Source: Onchocerca volvulus
Taxonomy: Eukaryota; Nematoda; Chromadorea; Rhabditida; Onchocercidae
Length of the DNA: 64,000 nt
Reading direction: 5' to 3'
NCBI GenBank assembly: GCA_000499405.2
Contig: HG738137.1
Coordinates: 2,170,001 to 2,234,000 of the forward strand
The notes beneath the pieces were generated by a model, which saw only the letters and a program-made list of their open reading frames with translations, was not told the DNA's origin and made no database searches. Within the stretch, counting starts at the first letter, position 1. The number at the start of each line of letters is the position of its first letter. This document shows positions 14,450 through 26,081 of the stretch, one piece after another. Both the position numbers and the translations under genes were made by a program.

Positions 14450-17052
14450 TCATAATTCATCCTTTTTCAATAACGAATAACGCGATTCCGATGGTTTCAG
14501 CTGCTTAAAAACACTCGTTGGCGGTTGTGATTTCTCCGTCCCTTTCGCTTCCTGAAATTGAAACAAAATAATATTCACCCCTGCAAACTGATTCTACCAC
14601 TTTTATAATATGAGGAAGTCAAATGCAAACTGACCCCGAAGAGCTATGACATATAATATGAAGCTCAAAAAGTTATATCAGGAGTACAACACTGAAGAAC
14701 TTAATAATCATGAATGATTAGTAGTTTTCATTTATCAATGGAAACTTTTAATTGATTACGACTATTAAGATTACTGAAAGTTTTCATTTTCAAAAAGCCC
14801 CAAGAGATTATCTCTAAGATATAAAATCTATTGTGTTACGTTAGGTGCATTGCGTGATTTAAGAAGACGAGAAGTATAAAAAGGATTACATTTCAAAGAC
14901 GCATGAAGTAAAATTGCAAAATGTAGAATAACTATTTATGATAAAAAGTATTTCAATGATGAACTGAAATGAATGAAGGAGTTATGATGTTGTCCGATTA
15001 CTATACTCAAAATATAATCTCAACAATTACCGTGACTTATTTGCATCGGTATATATTTTAACATAAATGAAATAAATTCCTACCTTTTCAAAAACTTCAG
15101 ATGTTGTTGGTGAAGGAGGAGCTTGCGTCGGATCAGGACCATGATGAAATTCTCGGTGCAATTTTCCAGAATTTAAATCCAAAATAAACTGGCGCAATTT
15201 TCCAGGTACACTGCAATAAAAACAGCTTTTAGTGATGTTAATTTCATCAAGCTAATTTCTTAAAACGAGTCTTTTTTGCATTAAAAATTGAAATTTCCGG
15301 TGAGTTCCCAATACTCTAAAAAAACAAAAAATGACAAAGTTATTTCCAAATAATTACATTAAATTTCTTGAGATAATTCTTATCAAAGAAAACTGATGAA
15401 ACATACGTTAATGATTTCATATCTGGAAAAAGATACATATGGCGGAAGGAATCTACTGCAAGAACAGGTAAATCATCCATTGTTTTACCAAGATGTTGCA
15501 GAGGATGCGAAAATTTTGTACCATCAGCAAACAAACAATTAATAGTAGCTGCAAGACGAAATTTTTCACTTTTTTAAAGAATTAGAATATTATTTACAGT
15601 AAAAAAAAATTATAATTGTAACTCGAACTCTAAATCTTTATCCATTGTAACATATCAAAAAATTGAAACTTCTTTCACTTTTCTCTAATGTCCTTTCGTC
15701 TCATTTACTCAGTAATATAATAATGAATTGTTAAATCTATTTATTTATTTTTTTTGAAACATAAGAAATACATGACGAATAGCCATTTCTAGCAATCAAA
15801 CATTATTAAGCATGAATTTTTTAAAAAATTTAAATTTTTTTTCCCACATTATTTAGTTTGAAATGCTTACATTTTTGGTCAAAAAGTTCACGCGCAACTT
15901 GTTCAGTGAAAATTCTGTCACTCTGTGCATCATTTGGATGGCGAAATAGAATAAGGAATGGAAGACCCTCTTCTGTCAATTCTTCTGCATTTTCAAAAGT
16001 TATTTCGCGAACAAGTGGAACACATTTATCTATTACCCACTGTCTAAAATAATTTTCTCATTAAAAATTTCTAAACATAAATAGAGAATGACAAAGATTT
16101 TTTTTCTGTACGATTTTCATGAGCTTTTTATCATTTTTTCATTGTTCTTTCTCACTGAATTAGCCACAACGCGATATAGATGTAAAATCGAACAGGAAAT
16201 GCTGAAAGACCAGAGAAGAAATAGTGTATTATTTTCATTTGTAATGCTTCTGGAAAAGAATCACAAGAGGACAGAAGTTAGCTCAATTAAAAATTTAGAT
16301 TTGAAAAAAACTATCCACAAACTTCAAAGTTTCAAGATTTGCAAGTCCTCCAGTGTATTCAAACCTTTCATTGTTCTGAAAAAAGGTGTCAAGTAGGACA
16401 TTATTTTGTTATACTACTCCACAAGAATTACATTGCCGAAATAAAGTTCAAGAAAAGACAACTAAAACTTCAATTATATATAAACGTTTAAAAATTTAAT
16501 CAACAGGTGAAAATGATTTGATAGCCAATACCAAATATCTTTCGAAAAGTTATCAGCAGTCATGTTCATGCACAATTATAAAAATTATTTGTTTTAATTT
16601 GTTTGGCTGAATTTTCTTAATGATCAAAAAATGTAAAAAAAAAAAAAGAAATAAGCTAACATCTGAAGGTATAAATTCAAGCCTGTTGCCCTTTGTTAAT
16701 TCAGGTCGGAATATTTCACCAATACCAAGCCAAAATATACAATCCTCTCGAAGAAGAGAAGCAACTTTGCGATAATTATCAAATTCTGGACCAGCTGCTT
16801 GATCAAAGTAAGCTACGATGTTTAGTTTCTTCGGCTGTAATAATACATTGTTAATTCATCTGAAAATCCACAATAAATTTATATAATGGAAACGCAGCAG
16901 AATGAGTGCAGAAAAGTTAGAATCAAAATGCATTAGAATGATACTTACATTAATCCGATTATTTAGTTCAACATTTGATGAGAAATTTTGTATGCTAGGA
17001 ACCAACTGTTTCTCTATAAAGACTGATAAAGCATCAACAGATCGCTGTCCTC

Positions 17053-17108
<56 letters not shown>

Positions 17109-18620
17109 AAAAAGAAAAGAAATGAATAGTTTGAGGACTTCAAAATAACTCAGCGGTTAAATAAATGATATGTATTCTTGTATTCATTTCCAAACAAAAA
17201 AACCCAAATGAGGTAACATGAAGTTATTTTGTCTCTGCTATACAAACTATATGATATCTGCCATTTTACCTATATTCCTTCTTAACAAGCTCGCCACTCC
17301 GAAATAATTTCAATGTAGGATATTTGTTCACGTGATATTTTTGTGCAATATCAGCTGAAATCAAGTTTAATTCAAAAATATTAGAATAGTTAATATCAAA
17401 AGAATCATTCCAAATAAGTTTTATCAAACGTATCTTTTTTTAAATTACCTTCTCTGTCACAATCTACAGTAGCCCACGCAATCGCATTCCCTCGATCCTA
17501 GAACATATTTTTATTAATAAAACTTGGACAATAATTTATTTAACTGTCATACTAACTTTACACACAATATTGGTAGTATTAACAAAATGCAACGAAAACA
17601 AGCAGAGAAATAACTTAATGTGCAATAAATCTGTGATTCCTTTGGTTAAAAACACAAAAGTTCTTCTTCCTCATATTAATAATAAAATATTCTAAATGGA
17701 TCACTGTCGAATCAAGAAAAGTTATATATGTATATAACATTTACAACAGAAAGTTTTATTGAATGAAATAATGTGAAGACAAAAAACTGTTCTCACTACT
17801 CGATTACAATATCGAAAAACTGACCCTGAATCGATTACTAGCCTCATTAAATATTGGCATCAACTGTTGCGAAAATCGACACCAATCAGCATAAAAGTTC
17901 ACAAATACAACTTCATAATCTCCTATAAGATAAATAAGATGAACATCTGAAATATTTCGTCAAAATTCCTCTCTTAAAACGAGTGAGATTTTAGAAATGT
18001 TCTCAAACATCACTTTGTTTTTTCCTCTATTGGAATTATAAGAGGTCGGAAGAGAAAAGGAGAATTGAAACTCAGCAGAAAAATGAGCAAAGCTACTGAT
18101 GCTTTATTTGAAAGAACAGCATTAAATTTGAATATTCGAAGGAACTTACGAAGTACTGATTCAATGTTAGCTTGATTTAGTGGAATTACATGACCTCTTG
18201 TTACTGATAACGAACATACCTGAAATTCTTGCATACTTATCATTTAAAGGCTGAAGAAACAAGTAGTTCGCTATATTTATCAAAATTTAAAATGAAATTT
18301 AAGAAGTGAATGACAATGGACAATAGAAAATAAGGTTTTATCAATCTATATATTCAGACATTAACTTATAAAATCTTATCTAAGAGGTGTATAAGGAATA
18401 AAAAATGTTTTTTATCTTTCAGATTTTCTTTTCGAGAATTGGAATGAATAACAGAAATCACAGTTAAATAAGATAAAACAAAGTAATATGTGGCGATTTC
18501 TATTTTGAAGTGAACATTTTTCAGTTTTCTTCTGATAGATTAGTTACTGTCTCATTGTATTGTTTAATTAAAAATTACCATCAACAATGATAAAAAAGTT
18601 CGCGAAATGCTATGATTCAT
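14450..18620 (-). CDS. ERP44: ERp44, ER thioredoxin-fold chaperone, 12 exons, 405 aa
   Basis: A PDI-family protein of the ER/Golgi that in animals binds Ero1 and immature secretory proteins through one reactive cysteine and returns them to the ER. Exons: 18579-18620, 18150-18219, 17825-17922, 17449-17497, 17270-17354, 16949-17051, 16661-16834, 16323-16375, 15871-16043, 15407-15548, 15084-15210, 14450-14551. All phases agree, giving 405 residues (human 406). Seen: a hydrophobic N-terminal signal (start MNHSISRTFLSLLM), active site WCRFS with Cys52 and no second Cys (typical of ERp44), KYPTLKLFRSG, EYRGQRSV, VPLVREITFEN, DSFRHMYLFPD, GKLHREFHHGPDP, and a C-terminal KDEL retrieval signal. CAAAGCAG lies nine bases before the ATG and could accept a spliced leader. 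The acceptor of exon 16949-17051 follows a 51-T tract. The least certain junction is 16323, where the donor is GTTTGT. Confidence 0.95.
17056..17106 (-). repeat. 51-base homopolymer acting as splice polypyrimidine tract
   Basis: On the plus strand this is 51 A residues. In the ERp44 sense direction it is 51 T residues ending four bases before the AG of the acceptor (T run, then ATAG, then the exon starting AGGACAGCG). It is the longest homopolymer in the window and lies at a required exon boundary. Confidence 0.9.
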
Positions 18621-18896
18621 TTCCAGGACTGCTTTGCAAGAGTACATACTTCTACCATAGGAAAATCCACGTCAGAAGACAGAACCGATCTATGCACTGC
18701 GTCCTAAAAATAAGAATTCTATAATTCCAAATCAAAATTGAAAATAAAGAAAAGTTACGCAGAACCATTTGGCATTACTTGAAGTTTGTAAGAAATACTT
18801 TTCCTGTAAGATTCAGTATTTAATCTCATTTTAACGATATCGTGACGCTGCTTGCTAACTTTAACTATTTATCTATCTAATAAAACTACTAAGAGA

Positions 18897-19030
18897 GCAT
18901 ATTTAAATAAAAACATTGCAAACGATAAACAATAAAATCGTTATTTATTTATTTTTTTTCATCTCTCTCAAAAAATACGAAAAGGGCATATTTTAATAAA
19001 AATATTGCAAACGGTAAATAATAAAATCGC
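18897..19030 (+). repeat. Direct repeat of about 43 bases, 90 bases apart
   Basis: GCATATTTAAATAAAAACAT followed by TGCAAACGATAAACAATAAA recurs as GCATATTTTAATAAAAATAT followed by TGCAAACGGTAAATAATAAA. Both copies end in ATCG. The spacer is T-rich, and the copies differ at a few positions only. Confidence 0.7.
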
Positions 19031-20309
19031 TCACTTTTTTGAGGCATATTACGGATGAATGATTAAAATAGACGAAATTCAATAATTTAAAAAATTTAAT
19101 CAAACTGTTATCGGAATTGTAAAACAAGTTCTAATGTTCATTTACATCATTACAGTTTCATTTTTAATTCTCGCCTCTTTGTCTGATCTTTTTCTTTGCA
19201 AAATTCCAAGAAAAACACTAAGTAATAGAAAAACTTAATTGTTACTAAGTACTAAAAAAAGAATATTAATACCTTCCAATATAGCAACAAAAAGATTCCC
19301 AGAAGAAATAATTAGAATCCCCCCGACTCGAAGGTCATCCGCTACGTCACAAAATACGCATTAATGTGTTCTTTGAGCCATTATGAAATTCATTATTTCA
19401 GTTTCCCCAAGAGATTCTTTGGGAATAATCGGAATGATCAATCCAGAATGTTATAATTGGACTATGATTATAGGATTGGAGAATCGTGTAAATTAGAAGA
19501 GATGAAGATCAAACCTAAGGTGAGCAAAAATCAAAGATTAGAGGACACACATATGGAGTTGAAATAGAAATGAATGAATGGTTCAACTAATATATGAAAT
19601 AAATCAAACCAAAAAGAATTTATACAAAGCTGAAAAAAGCAATGAAATAAAAGAAAGGAAAAATGACCTTTCGACTTTTGAAAAAAAGAATGACCTTTCC
19701 TCTTCCTTACTTTCATTTCTTAATATTTGATTCCGATATTTTAATTTCAGTCCTACCATTATTACCATCGCTACCCTTGATAAGAATGTAAAAAAATTTA
19801 ATGAAAATTCAAATTTCGAATCCATCGTCCCTCGCATTGAATTCATTTCAATGTGAAGAAGTGTAAACATTTCTTTAATGGATGTTTTTGTGTGTTTTGT
19901 CTTTTTGTGTTGTAAAAATTCTTGTTTTGATGATTTATAGAAAAGAATCAAAGCAGAAGTAAAGTACTATTAATGAAATTATCACAAGAATGAGTCAAAC
20001 AAACAATTGAAAATAAATAACTAAGTAATTATTTCAGGCGTGTTTGTCAAATTTTATTATTTCCTGCTAGTTTATTTAATTATACTTCAATTCATTTTTG
20101 AAATCTCCTCTTCTGTTGTACTTCCTTAAAGCAATGAATTTCTGTTTTTGAATATCATCAATTTACTGCTCTTTAATCATTCTCCAAATATTATCTTTTC
20201 GATAATTTGTGATATTAATGGTTTAGAGTTTAATAATATTCATTAACTGTGCATTGAAAATTTAATCAAGTTCCAGAAGGCAGAACCGATGTCGATTTCT
20301 GAAGCCAAA

Positions 20310-20530
20310 AAGTTCATTTCAAGTCAAGAAGCCCTTTTCAATAACTTCTCTGATATTCAAGCCCAAAATATTTATAATAAAAGATCAAACATATTCCGTA
20401 ATGGACATAACGAAACAAACTTTGGAATTTCAAAATTTCAAATTTTTCGATCCATTTCAATAACTTCTCTGACCAATTAAGCCTAGAATATTTATAATGG
20501 AAGATCGAACAGAAGTATTCCGTAATTTAT
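20310..20530 (+). repeat. Local duplicated module of about 130 bases
   Basis: CAATAACTTCTCTGA, AAGCC, AATATTTATAAT, AAGATC, AACA and ATTCCGTAAT appear in the same order twice. Between them lies ACGAAACAAACTTTGGAATTTC, a diverged form of which recurs near 21150 (ACGAAATAAACTTTAAAATTTC). This suggests decayed tandem repeats of a larger element. Confidence 0.6.
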
Positions 20531-20633
20531 AATTTGTTTCCTTATTTCTTTGTTCAAATTTGTTTGCTTTTATTCAGTTAGTATGACTGATCAATCATAA
20601 ACACTTTACGTTGAAAGTCACTTTTGCTCCTTA

Positions 20634-21110
20634 ATCTTTATCTATATAAATAGAAATGGAAATGTTTCTTGTGGCTCTTCATATAACATTACAAGTTCCT
20701 CACCGACTGTTTTGAAATTTTGATACAACGTTACATTCGAATAGGCGCATGTTTTTATTAGATATATTTACCTTTTTTTTTCCTTTCTGTAATGATAAAC
20801 ATGTTTCCCACCAAAAAACCTAAAGATAGACATGTTTCCCGCCAAAACGCTCTGATTAGCAGATAATGATCGACAAATAATCTATATTCTGTATAAATTA
20901 AAATGTAAGTGTTCATTGTGACTTTAGGCACAATGTTTCAAGTTCTTCACCGATTGCTTAGAAAATTGATACAATCTGTATTCATTTTTTTTATATAGAT
21001 TTGCCCACTTTTTTTACCTGCTAGAGGTTTGACAGATAAAATTAGGTGAACAGACATTTTTATTTATACAGATTAGCTGACTAGCAACGGAAGTGTAGTG
21101 TAGCGGATAG
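20634..21110 (+). repeat. Interspersed repeat, copy 2 (two diverged units)
   Basis: It contains TCACCGACTG, GAAATTTTGATACAACGTTA, CATTCGAATAGGCGCATG, then AAACATGTTTCCCACCAAAA and ACATGTTTCCCGCCAAAACG. A second, more diverged half (from about 20910) repeats TTCTTCACCGATTGCTTAG and TGATACAATC. It ends with ATACAGATTAGCTGACTAGC. Order and content match 35490-35950. No ORF is seen. Confidence 0.8.
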
Positions 21111-22846
21111 TTATCAATAAATTGAATATACAGAAGAGGTGAAAGTTAAACGGACATTACGAAATAAACTTTAAAATTTCAAAAATTTTTGACCAGTTTT
21201 TCAGTATTTTAATTGATATACTGTTGTCGAATTTTCAGTTGTCTTTTTTGAAAATATTCCAGAAAGCTTAATGAGTGACATAAGTGGCAGATTATTTGAA
21301 GAATATGTTGATGTTGATGATTATGATAATGCAATCGAAATATGGAACAGCTGCCACGATCTCATTTCAATAATAAACAGAAGAGATAAAATAAAAAAAT
21401 AAAAAATTTTCTGTAATGATAATAAATTTCTTTCTGCACACTGCTAAATTTATCATTATAAATTACGAAGCCCAAGTTTTTTTTTTTTTTTTTTTTTTTT
21501 TTGGAGGATCAATTTCTAGGAATTCGCAATTTCAATGTGAAAAAGATAGGAATGAACTTTTTTTTACTAAACAGCTGTGAATTTCCCCGTAAACATCATA
21601 AATTGAAAGAATTTTCGATTTTACTCGCTCAAATTCAAATTAAAATTGAGTAATTTAATGTGCATTCCATTTTAAGCAGAATTTCTTTCGTTTAATAAAA
21701 TTTAACTTTTATTAAGCTTTGCTTCTCTGCAACCAATTTTCTTAGTGTTGGCTGTTTTGCGATAGCCTAGCCATCATTTTGGGTAGATAACAAATTTTAT
21801 TCTAGAACATGCATTAAATTATATTAAAATCTTTTTAATTTATATTTATCGAGGATGTCGAGTTGTTATTAAAGCATCATTGCTAGGTTGCAATCACTTC
21901 ATGGTAATTAATTTAATTAATGAGTACCAAATATTTGTTTCTGAATGCTTAATGAAATAAAGAGCAATGAGAATAAATTCGAACTTTGATTCCAATCATT
22001 TATATTGTAGATCTTTGAGTCACGAAGCTTTCTAAAAATACAATTCAGGAAACGCAGTTTTTACTATTAAAACAAAATAATTAAAAGATAAATTCGCATT
22101 TTTTTTTCCATGACATACACAGAAGGAATAAGATAAACGGGATTGGTATCTAATCTCAGTCGATTAATTCATTTTGATATAATCAATGAAAGCCAAGACT
22201 GATTTCAAAAAAAGAAGTCAAAAGTGAAGATAAAAATATATATTGATATGACAAGAACAATTCTTCAGACACGACGATTCATCAGTAATTTATCAATCGG
22301 TTGCCAATCGTCAGTGCAAAAGCTATAGATTCAATTTTTAAGGGTATTTTTTGGAATCTGAACAAAGACACCTTGTTTACGTTTTACACGTCATTAGAAT
22401 CTTCTGTTTCTTCTTTCGGTAAGATAAACTAATCAATCTTGAGCATCTAGAATATCCCGGAATATATAATTAGTTGGTAATACTTGTTTTATTCAATCAA
22501 ATAGTGGAATTTAACAAATTTTTGACTTAAATTTCAAAAAAAAAAGCTAATTTGCAGATGTTAATTACATGAGCATCGCAGCTAAAAAAAATAAACTGTA
22601 CAAAATTAATTAATAAAATACAGCCAAATAAAATTTCCAACTCTATTCAATAAAGTAAAGTAAGAATTTATAATTTTGAGTTAAATTAATTAGAATTTAG
22701 GCGGCAACTACACTGTCGAATTTCGAATTCATTATCATCTACACCAAAAAAATCATCATTGGAAATTCTGATTTAAAGGAATTTTTCAAATCTTATTTTT
22801 AACATACTAATATTCGCTAATTGGAGAGCTCGTTGATTTTATAAAG

Positions 22847-22957
22847 ATGTGTTATCACTGACTAATCATAACTAGTTCTATAATACATGCTATCACTGAC
22901 TCTAATTAATTTTATTATGACGCACTATCACTAACTAATTTTACAATGCGATATCAG
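22847..22957 (+). repeat. Three-unit tandem repeat, about 37-45 bases per unit
   Basis: The core CTATCACTGACTAAT-like word occurs three times (GTTATCACTGACTAATCATA, GCTATCACTGACTCTAATTA, ACTATCACTAACTAATTTTA), each followed by a T/A-rich spacer and a degenerate ATACATG/ACGCA/ATGCGAT segment. It is noncoding. Confidence 0.6.
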
Positions 22958-23070
22958 ACATCTACATGTTTCTATATAATTCTTAAATTCAAACCATCTG
23001 CTAATTATCAGATAAATAATAGATTATCAGAAAAGAACGTAAGAAATCCTTTAAAATTGAAATTTTTTTA

Positions 23071-23592
23071 CTATAAACATCGATAAATAAATCCGTATAA
23101 ATGATCGGACCAAGGTTCCACATGGATTCGCTGATATCCTCGTTCACATTTACAGAAGAGAAGAGTTTTAACTACAGTTGTCAAGGCTTCACCGGATTCA
23201 TGAATCTGACCAATAACACGGATTAAACTTCGTGGTCCACGGCATGGACGTCTAAATATATCATCTATGCGATCACAAAACACCAATGTAATCATTTCAT
23301 CCAGCTTGATTATATTTCCTTCTTTCAAATCGCAGCTTGTATCATTTGGACATTCGCAAATTCTTTCACCTGTTACATTAGCCGCTTTTGAAAAATCGAA
23401 TATATTTGCAGGTGTATAAGATTCATCATACAATGGAATATCTTCCATATCGTGTTCGATATCTCGTCTGGAAGTTTCGTGCGATTTTAGCAGAGGGTAA
23501 GAGCGAATTTGCGATCCGCAAGCCATTTCACGTTGATTGCAAACATCAATTGCAGAAACGATTTTTGCCGAAAATAATAGGAAAAGAATCAT
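23071..23592 (-). CDS. Small secreted cysteine-rich protein, unrecognised family, 173 aa
   Basis: A single uninterrupted frame on the minus strand. From the ATG at 23592 the protein opens with a clear signal peptide (MILFLLFSAKIVSA, likely cut before IDVC). The mature part has ten cysteines: VCNQREMAC, ICECPNDTSC, VFC, RRPC, FCKC and a terminal YRCL, enough for five disulphides. One N-glycosylation site (NVTG) is visible. The frame stays open upstream to 23703, which would add 37 residues before the signal; the shorter form is preferred because it puts the hydrophobic segment at the N-terminus. I do not recognise the family. The CxC pairs and Trp-Ser-Asp-His-Leu-Tyr near the end suggest a compact extracellular domain, perhaps a ligand or cuticle-associated factor, but that is speculation. 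Its base composition is less AT-rich than the flanks, supporting real coding. Confidence 0.75.
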   Translation of the reverse strand: MILFLLFSAKIVSAIDVCNQREMACGSQIRSYPLLKSHETSRRDIEHDMEDIPLYDESYTPANIFDFSKAANVTGERICECPNDTSCDLKEGNIIKLDEMITLVFCDRIDDIFRRPCRGPRSLIRVIGQIHESGEALTTVVKTLLFCKCERGYQRIHVEPWSDHLYGFIYRCL

Positions 23593-26081
23593 GATTAGTT
23601 GAATTAGCAATATCCGTAAATGTCGGAAATGCAATGATGGAGCTACCGGTAATTGTTGAAATATACCGGACAAGCTGTCGATGATTAAAACTTTCCGTAA
23701 CATGATAATTACTCAGCAAAACAGCTGCTTCGCAATTCCTGAAAGTGATGGTAAGTGGAAGGAAAGATGATTGTAAAAGTTGAACAAATGCTGATAACAG
23801 CAATAACAGCAGCAGTAGGAGCAGGAGCAAGGTTAAGATAGTACTGTAACCTTTGAAGATTTATGGATACATGAGTTAAGAAGTGGTGGTCGCAGTGGAT
23901 AGACAAATAGATAATTCAGTTTTTTGAAGTTTGAATTGATCCAATAAAATGCAGCTGATTTCCCAGTTAAACCCAATGATGTCACATCCATCAAGTTCAT
24001 CACTTTATTTCGTAATTCATTTTTCTTTTTTCCAGATTTTGAAATTACTATTCATTTTCAGCTTGCGGAATAGTCCGTTTTCTAATTCATACATTCTGTT
24101 TACATTTGATTGAATATTTACATGTTGAGTTAAATTAGGTTACCAATTATACTGAAAATTTGCAAATACCATTTTTAAGTCATTATTTTGCATTTTTCTT
24201 TTATTCAATCATTTTCTAAAAAGTACGCCCATTCTTCGATCTGTGAGCATAGTTCAATTCTCATTTTTTATTCTTTTCTTCTAATATAAGTTAGAATAAA
24301 GCACTGCTCAGTTAAAAATAACTTATTTCAGTTTTTTAACTTGTATTTCATTTCTTTTTTCCATTATTTCTTCTATAATTTTGTAATTGAACACGGCCTT
24401 GCACAAACAGAAACTGCAAGTGAGCTTGACTTTTCTACCTAACCTTTCCGTTGCTATTTTGATGTCTTCGAATTAATAGGTGAACAGTTTACAATAAAGT
24501 CCTCAATTATTATCTATTATAGTTTAAGGTAACTTCTGGAATATATCGAATGATAAGTGATTAGTAAATGTCGACATAAAACTATTCAATCTTCATAATC
24601 TGGTATATGTGTGAGATGTCAGGATATATTCATCGATAAAGAGCATGTAAATACTATCTTATATGCTATTTATATACTGCAAAATAACATTTTCATTTGA
24701 CAGAAATATAACATATCTATGAATATACAGCGTGAAAGCCAGCTAGTCCATGTTTCTGTCGCAAGTAGAAGGAAAAAGTATCAGAATCTTCAATATGAAT
24801 GAAAGAGAAATGAAAAGAAAGAAGGAAAGAAGAGAAGGAAAATGATGTAAAAACTTTCCTTCTTATCACGGATATCGAATCTATAGGAAGTGAAGATATC
24901 GAAGAATATATTTCTAAATTAAAAAAAATTCATAATCTAGACCTGAATCTTCTTTCAACTAAAACTCTGTTAAGTTACCAAATAATTAAATTATAACGGA
25001 AATCAAGACAGAAACGCATGGATGCACCGGGATATGAAGAAAACTTATTGGCCACCATGAGAAACTGTCGGGAACAAACGGAAAATTTAAGATTTCTCTA
25101 TCTATTGATCAAAAATTTGCTGACATAATAATCAAAAAAAATTCTTGAAGTTCGCCTATGAAGCTTTTCGTTATCACTAAAAAATACCCAGTAAGGAAAA
25201 AAATCAAAAAGCCGAGGAATTTAGTTTGCACTACAAAAGAACTTCAGATTTCAGAATCAGAACTTGAGGAGTCAATATTAATGCCAGAATGGACAGACAG
25301 ACCACAATACAATTAATGAAAACTTTAACTAACATTAAAATTAACTAAAACAGGTCAAAATAAAACTGTTACAAATGAAAGATTATTTATCCGCTAATAT
25401 TATACAATTGCTGACAAAAGAACCCATAAGAATGAATCATCAAACTGAGGTACTAGCATCCCATCTTCTCCTTAGAAGATTAAAAAGGCGAAGATTCAGA
25501 ATATTTTGGATTTAATCAAATTTATCATTTTTTTGTTGAGAAGCGACGACAGAATAAAGCCCATAAGATTTCTTCTGAGGTGACTATGCTTACTGCAAGA
25601 ATAAAGATGCAACACCAAGCACCAACCAGATTATTATAACTTTCAAATTTCAAAAATCTAAATCGACCAAAATTTTTCTAATTCTAAGCGTAAAACTTAT
25701 TTAATTACTTCTGAAATATTTTGGTCTTAAATCTAAAATTAAACGAAATTAATAAATCTTTCTCTGTAAATAAATATTCATGACTTTTCCTAAATCACAC
25801 AGTAGAAAGACTCAAAATATTATGAAAAATCTTTTTCAAAAGAAAAATAAAAAACTGATTTAAAGACTATATATTATGATGCAATAGAAAAAAAGGAAAA
25901 TTATTACATCCACACAAGTAATTATAATTAATTACCCTCAATCGAGACTTCCATAAATGCATTATAATAAATTCACAAAAAAGAAGCAAATATGGAAACG
26001 GGAAAAAGAGATAAAAGAAAAAAAAGAAAGAGGGAGGATAACATTCTTGAGAAGTGAATGTCCAGTCGTTCCATCCTAATA
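23593..26081. other. Intergenic region between the secreted-protein gene and ari-1
   Basis: It holds a CAGCAATAACAGCAGCAGTA trinucleotide-like stretch near 23795-23830, which makes spurious poly-Leu frames. At 24700-25130 three short coding-like open segments lie in different frames, possibly a decayed gene. The remainder to 26081, just past the Ariadne stop, shows nothing recognisable. Confidence 0.45.

Larger units (their letters stand above)
18621..23070. other. Intergenic region upstream of ERp44, repeat-rich
   Basis: About 4.4 kb with no recognised gene. It holds a direct repeat at 18897-19030, a repeated module at 20310-20530, a second interspersed repeat copy at 20634-21110, a T run near 21480-21502, and a three-unit tandem repeat at 22847-22957. 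Open frames at 19531-19951 and 20289-20480 have biased composition and no conserved motif. Confidence 0.5.

Noticed and set aside
19531..19951. Two overlapping minus-strand frames of 61 and 115 codons
   Set aside because: Composition is dominated by Phe, Lys, Ser and Leu as expected from AT-rich noncoding DNA; no conserved motif, no partner exons.
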